From Siphonodentalium dalli (lineage: Eukaryota > Mollusca > Scaphopoda > Gadilida > Siphonodentaliidae), in assembly GCA_032622095.1 (NCBI GenBank), contig CP136067.1, positions 177,478,556 to 177,542,555 of the forward strand: a stretch of 64,000 nucleotides of DNA. Direction: 5' to 3'. The notes under the pieces were generated by a model that had not been told where the DNA came from, made no database searches, and saw only the letters and a list, made by a program, of their open reading frames with translations. Position numbers and translations under genes: made by a program. Of this stretch, positions 60,145 to 64,000 are shown piece by piece; within the stretch, counting starts at the first letter, position 1, and every line of letters begins with the position of its first letter.

Positions 60145-61197
60145 CAAATATTGAGTAAACCCCGTTGTGGGCACGAGTGAAGAGTACAGGTAGGTTTGTT
60201 TTGAGTGAAATGTTTTTATTAATTGTTTTTCTTCGGACACAACTCCGGATCAATGAGGTGAACCAAGCTTCAACGAAATGTTAATAGTTCGACGGATAAA
60301 GCTCCATAAAGTGACGAAATGCTCGATGATGTGTGAGACTGAGCTTCCATTTTTCAATGTTGTGTGTTTTCAGCTTCAAGATGAGTGCGTGGTGATAAAT
60401 TTGCACAACTTTGTCAACGTTCCATTGGTACGGATAATTTAGGAAACTAAATCTACATTCACATTGTATTTTGCTGCATTTAATTAAACAAATATTGACA
60501 ATTGCATAAGACACTCCACGGTGTTGGAGTAAACCCCATTGCGGGCATGATTTTTGCCCGCGTCGGAGTTTCCTCCTGCCCGCATTACGTTTTACTGTAT
60601 CGGTGTACGGTAAGTTTGGAAAGATGTTTTTATTCGAGTTACTGGATAGGGATTTAAGGTTTTTAGTACCAAAAGACGTCAAGGATATAGTGCCTACATT
60701 AGACTGCTCAGCGTTTTCAAAACAAATCTCGAGAAGTGTCTGCAGTGAACGGTTTGCTGCATGAAACTTAAATTTACCAATACATTCAGAATGCGATCAA
60801 CTAAGATTGTGTTTTTCTCGAGAACTGATATCTGAATTTTCTCTAAACTCCTGTCACAACATTGCCTGTCATATACGTCTTCCATTGGTTAGTATAACTT
60901 CAAAATTGACTACTTATGACAAATTATACGAGCCCTGGTATGGACAAGTCTAACTGTTATGGCCCGATGTACGGTTTACTGATGCCCGCACCAGTGTTTA
61001 CTGCCCGCCGCGGGGATTATAGGATGCCCAGCGTGGATTCAAACCATTTCCGTTATGATTAGACGGCTAATGGGCCGTTCACAATGCCACCGGGTATGTA
61101 TCTATATAGGAAGTTTCACACCAACATCAGTGACAAAGGAGATTGTCTTGCATCGGTTTCACCTGTCGCAAGGACTTGATTAGTGGTGCAATTCATA
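60145..61197. other. No identified gene; GTTTACTCCAACACC-type repeats
   Basis: A 133-codon minus-strand frame (60281-60682) and a 63-codon frame (60694-60885) have no recognised family. The phrase 'gagtaaaccccRttGYgggca' occurs at about 60153 and 60530, and a related 'tttactgcccgccgcgggg' at 60999, so a local repeat is involved. Confidence 0.35.
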
Positions 61198-61205
61198 CTG
61201 ATATT

Positions 61206-61636
61206 CAAGCCTGATTATAGTGTCTGTCATTTGCAGAATGAGGTCTCCATAGGGTAATTTAGTGATGCTATCCCGCACAGTGTGCTAGCATCACCAAATT
61301 CACCTTCTTGGGACCTCATTCTGTTTGGGCCTCATATTCTGGGAAGTAGCTATAGTCTGAAATTAACATGGTTTTTAGTTACTTTTTCCCTTCGGTGATG
61401 TTTCTATAGCCTCTAATTTGCAGCAGATAAAACGCACAATCGAGGTGACTAACGGATGAACATCACCTACCTCAACTGGGAAACTTCAATCTGATCTTAC
61501 TCTCCCATATCAGTTGGGGTTAAGCAGAATAAGGTCCCCAGAGGGTGACTTTGGTGACGCTATATTCGGTCACTGAATTCACCCTCGGCATGGTGACCTC
61601 ATTCTGCAAATGACAGACACACTATACTCAGACTTG
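61206..61636. mobile_element. hAT-like MITE, 8-bp TSD (copy 3)
   Basis: A perfect duplication CTGATATT (61198-61205 and 61637-61644). The ends are CAAGCCTGA and, as complement, CAAGTCTGAGTATAGTG. Terminal hairpins lie at about 61236-61325 and 61505-61610. Confidence 0.88.
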
Positions 61637-61729
61637 CTGATATTAACGACGATATTGCTCAGACACGTGCAATCAACACATATACAGTATGTTTAAGAGT
61701 GGGCGGTAAGCAAAACACTAACAAAAACC

Positions 61730-61750
61730 GGGTGGGGAGGGGGGAGGGGG
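61730..61750 (+). other. Potential G-quadruplex
   Basis: Four adjacent G-runs in the order GGG, GGGG, GGGGGG, GGGGG separated by single bases. This is a strong textbook G4 pattern. Confidence 0.6.
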
Positions 61751-61754
61751 TCCC

Positions 61755-62438
61755 CACTAGGATCACCGGGATTAATGGTGATTTTGTCGCGCGCAGTGAT
61801 GAATGAATTAATGCTTTATTTCTCAGCCATTTTTACATGGGACATGAGACAATTATTTACACTATTTGCACATAGAACAAACATTGGCGGTTCACAGAAA
61901 CATTACGAAACAGATATTATATATTCAATTTCAACTGTAATATCGTACAGCTACATGTAATGCAGAGGACTAAACAAACATGCAACATTAAATAACATAC
62001 AGAGTATTACACACCGAACATATACAATACATGCAAACGAGTACAGTACTAAAAATACAGATATCTTATTTTCGTTGAAACATGGGGCTTAGATCTTAAT
62101 CAGCCTTTATATGTGTGCCCTGATTATAGGAAATGTTTCAAACCTAGTTTTATAAAAAATGCCAAATTGTTCAATATCACAGGGCTGGTCGAGCTAAGAA
62201 TTTCGAATAAAAGTTCTCTCGACGGTGCGTCATTACATGACTTCGGAATATATTTCTCGCGCAAATCTTTGAGTTGCGGATACATAAATATGAAATGAAA
62301 TTCATCAAATATCATTGCGTTGCAAGGGAGAAAGAACTGTATTTGTTATTAGATTTATGTTTGCTTTTCCGTTTTCTCCACCTACCGGTCTCAATTCCCA
62401 ATTTATGATTACAGGTTCGTATTTTCTGAACGTGGATC
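61755..62438. other. No gene recognised
   Basis: Two opposite frames of about 60 codons at 62113-62315 overlap each other. Nothing was assigned. Confidence 0.35.
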
Positions 62439-62442
62439 ATAT

Positions 62443-63980
62443 GTGACCCGCCATATCAAATCCAGTCGTAAGTCGGGATTTTTTTTACCCTGTGCCAATG
62501 CATTCTCTTATATATGCGAGTCGACCATAGGTCGCCTCGCATATATATATAGGTTATCACCACCATGTGTGTTTCTGAGATCCGTATTCAAGTCGAGCTG
62601 CCTTCTCTGGGCAGTCTATCGACGAGTCCGTAGGACGAGTCGATAGACAGCACAGAGAAGGCAGCGAGACTTGAATACGGATCTCGGAAACACACAGGGT
62701 GATGATAACCAATTTATCTTACAATTCGTCCCATAAAAATGCAATAAAACTCAATTTAAAACAGGAACTATTTTATTACGCGCAACACACAACGTACACA
62801 ATATTCTCAGCACGCGACGTTGTGATAAGTCAAATTATGAGAAATTCACGTCACTATTCAAATTCACTTTGGCTGGAATCCGATTCAATGAAGATCGAGG
62901 CGACGATATTTTCGTCACTTTTAACAGGATAATTGTATTATTTTATGGTGCAATCTCCTTGGATAGTAATAGTGTTGGCGAGAGGCATTGCCGGAGATCA
63001 CTGTCCATTCAGAGTTTTGGTGAATTTTGAACTTTCCGACACTTCAACAATCGAGTTCTGACTCGCACTAAAATAACCCATTAAACTTCATTTAGAGGAA
63101 ATGCACTAAATCACGGACTTTTCGTAAGTATTGTGTTTTATATCCTTAACATAAGATAAAATTAATTTGAATTTCCATTCTGTATTTTATCGAATAAAAA
63201 ATGCGTTCAGTAGCTTTTGATCAAGACCGTACTGAATTACGGGGAATTCCCTACTTCGCTAAAATAGAAATTGTCAAAATAGTCCGTATTCGTGCGCGCT
63301 GTAAACAATGTGTAAATTTCGTGACTTTTTCGATGTCCAAACATTTTTGGGTGGTTATTTTGAGCTTTTTGGGCCCTGTCTCCATATTTTGTCAACTTTA
63401 TTGAACTAATTATTGATTATTTTACATTCGTAGCACACGAGTATATTATTTTACGACTTTTAGTTGGTTATTTAGACGTTTTGTTTTGAAAACAAGCCAG
63501 TTGTCGAAACGCACGTGCACCAGCTGTTGCCATCGAAGATATCCTTGTTGCCATCCAGGATACAAGATCGGAAACCGCCTAGGCGTTTTCGCGTGTATTT
63601 GATGAAATATAGCTATATTGTAAAATAAAAGAGAATGCATTGGCCTAACAATTTTTTATCATTTTTTTAAAATAAATGTTTCTCACAATTTTTAGGACAT
63701 AAAATAAAAACATCCATTACCCTGCAGGGAGCCCCACACATATATAGAAGCATATAGAAGAGTGTCGTCTGCTCATGTTTGTCTGGGGCTCTGTATGGGT
63801 GAAATTATAAAATTGTTAAAGAATACAAGAAAAAATTAATAAAATTGTAAAAAATTGTTAGGCCAATGCATTCTCTTATATATGCGAGGCGACCTATGGT
63901 CGACTCGCATATATAAGAGAATGCATTGGCACAGGGTAAAAAAATCCCGACTTACGACTGGATTTGATATGGCGGGTCAC
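62443..63980. mobile_element. GTGACCCGCC-type MITE (copy 3) split by an insertion
   Basis: The left end GTGACCCGCCATATC starts at 62443 and the right end GATATGGCGGGTCAC stops at 63980. ATAT flanks both (62439-62442 and 63981-63984), so it is one insertion event. Inside the left palindrome the sequence breaks at about 62548 and resumes at about 63630 ('agagaatgcattggcctaac'). The right palindrome at 63863-63929 is intact. Confidence 0.8.
62549..63629. mobile_element. 1.08-kb insertion starting with a long hairpin
   Basis: This sequence interrupts the MITE. Its first 160 bp (62552-62710) form a hairpin with arms of about 72 bp, containing TGTGTTTCTGAGATCCGTAT and CTGCCTTCTCTG, around a centre GAGTCCGTAGGACGA. 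The rest is unique, AT-rich and without a convincing frame. The right edge reads TGTAAAATAAA. No inverted copy of the left end is found at the right, and no clear target duplication. Confidence 0.6.
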
Positions 63981-64000
63981 ATATGTCAAATGGTGTGTTC

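Noticed and set aside
60281-60682. 133-codon minus-strand frame as a gene
   Set aside because: No recognised motif, and it is close to locally repeated 'gagtaaacccc' segments; left as unassigned sequence.

Overview
The window looks like nuclear DNA of a metazoan, probably a lophotrochozoan and plausibly a mollusc. It is AT-rich, has one spliced gene with very long introns, and is packed with short non-autonomous DNA transposons, LINE 3' relics and minisatellites. There are no operons and no bacterial-type genes. The mollusc assignment is an inference from the style of the repeats (ACATGTA-rich DNA, repeats ending in GACAGACAGA) and was not tested.

One real cellular gene is present: the plus-strand orthologue of FBXL7, an F-box/leucine-rich-repeat substrate receptor of SCF ubiquitin ligases. 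Three coding exons (12792-13452, 48841-49728, 53404-54137) join in frame with phase-1 junctions at canonical GT/AG sites and give a 760-residue protein. Exon 1 and the start of exon 2 encode a long disordered N-terminal region. Exon 2 carries the F-box and the first repeats. Exon 3 carries most of the Cys-containing LRRs and the conserved C-terminus. Intron 1 is about 35.4 kb and intron 2 about 3.7 kb. A site reading AG|GTAAGT lies 13 nt before the start codon.

Region by region: 1-12.6 kb upstream holds a palindrome, MULE-, hAT- and TTAA-type MITEs, a broken MULE transposase end containing a minisatellite, and a frameshifted transposon-like relic. 12.8-13.5 kb is exon 1. 13.5-48.8 kb is intron 1, a graveyard of MITEs, several nested, with minisatellites of 19-, 21-, 29- and 37-bp units, a roughly 71-bp array, a near-identical pair of 162-bp repeats and LINE fragments. 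48.8-54.1 kb holds exons 2 and 3 around intron 2, which has two MITEs and a LINE tail. 54-64 kb downstream holds a complex tandem array at 55.8-57.8 kb, a second copy of an unidentified element-borne coding region, another hAT MITE, and a MITE split by a 1.08-kb insertion that begins with a long hairpin.

The most unusual theme is a 67-bp near-perfect palindrome, with one conserved arm mismatch, usually in pairs. It occurs inside at least four MITE types whose outer termini differ. A second theme is a TAAAGAGCG motif shared by otherwise different MITE families. Target-site duplications readable by eye assign families: TTAA (piggyBac-like), TA (Tc1/mariner-like), 8 bp (hAT-like) and 9 bp (MULE-like). 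All family calls come from reading the sequence; no database search was possible.
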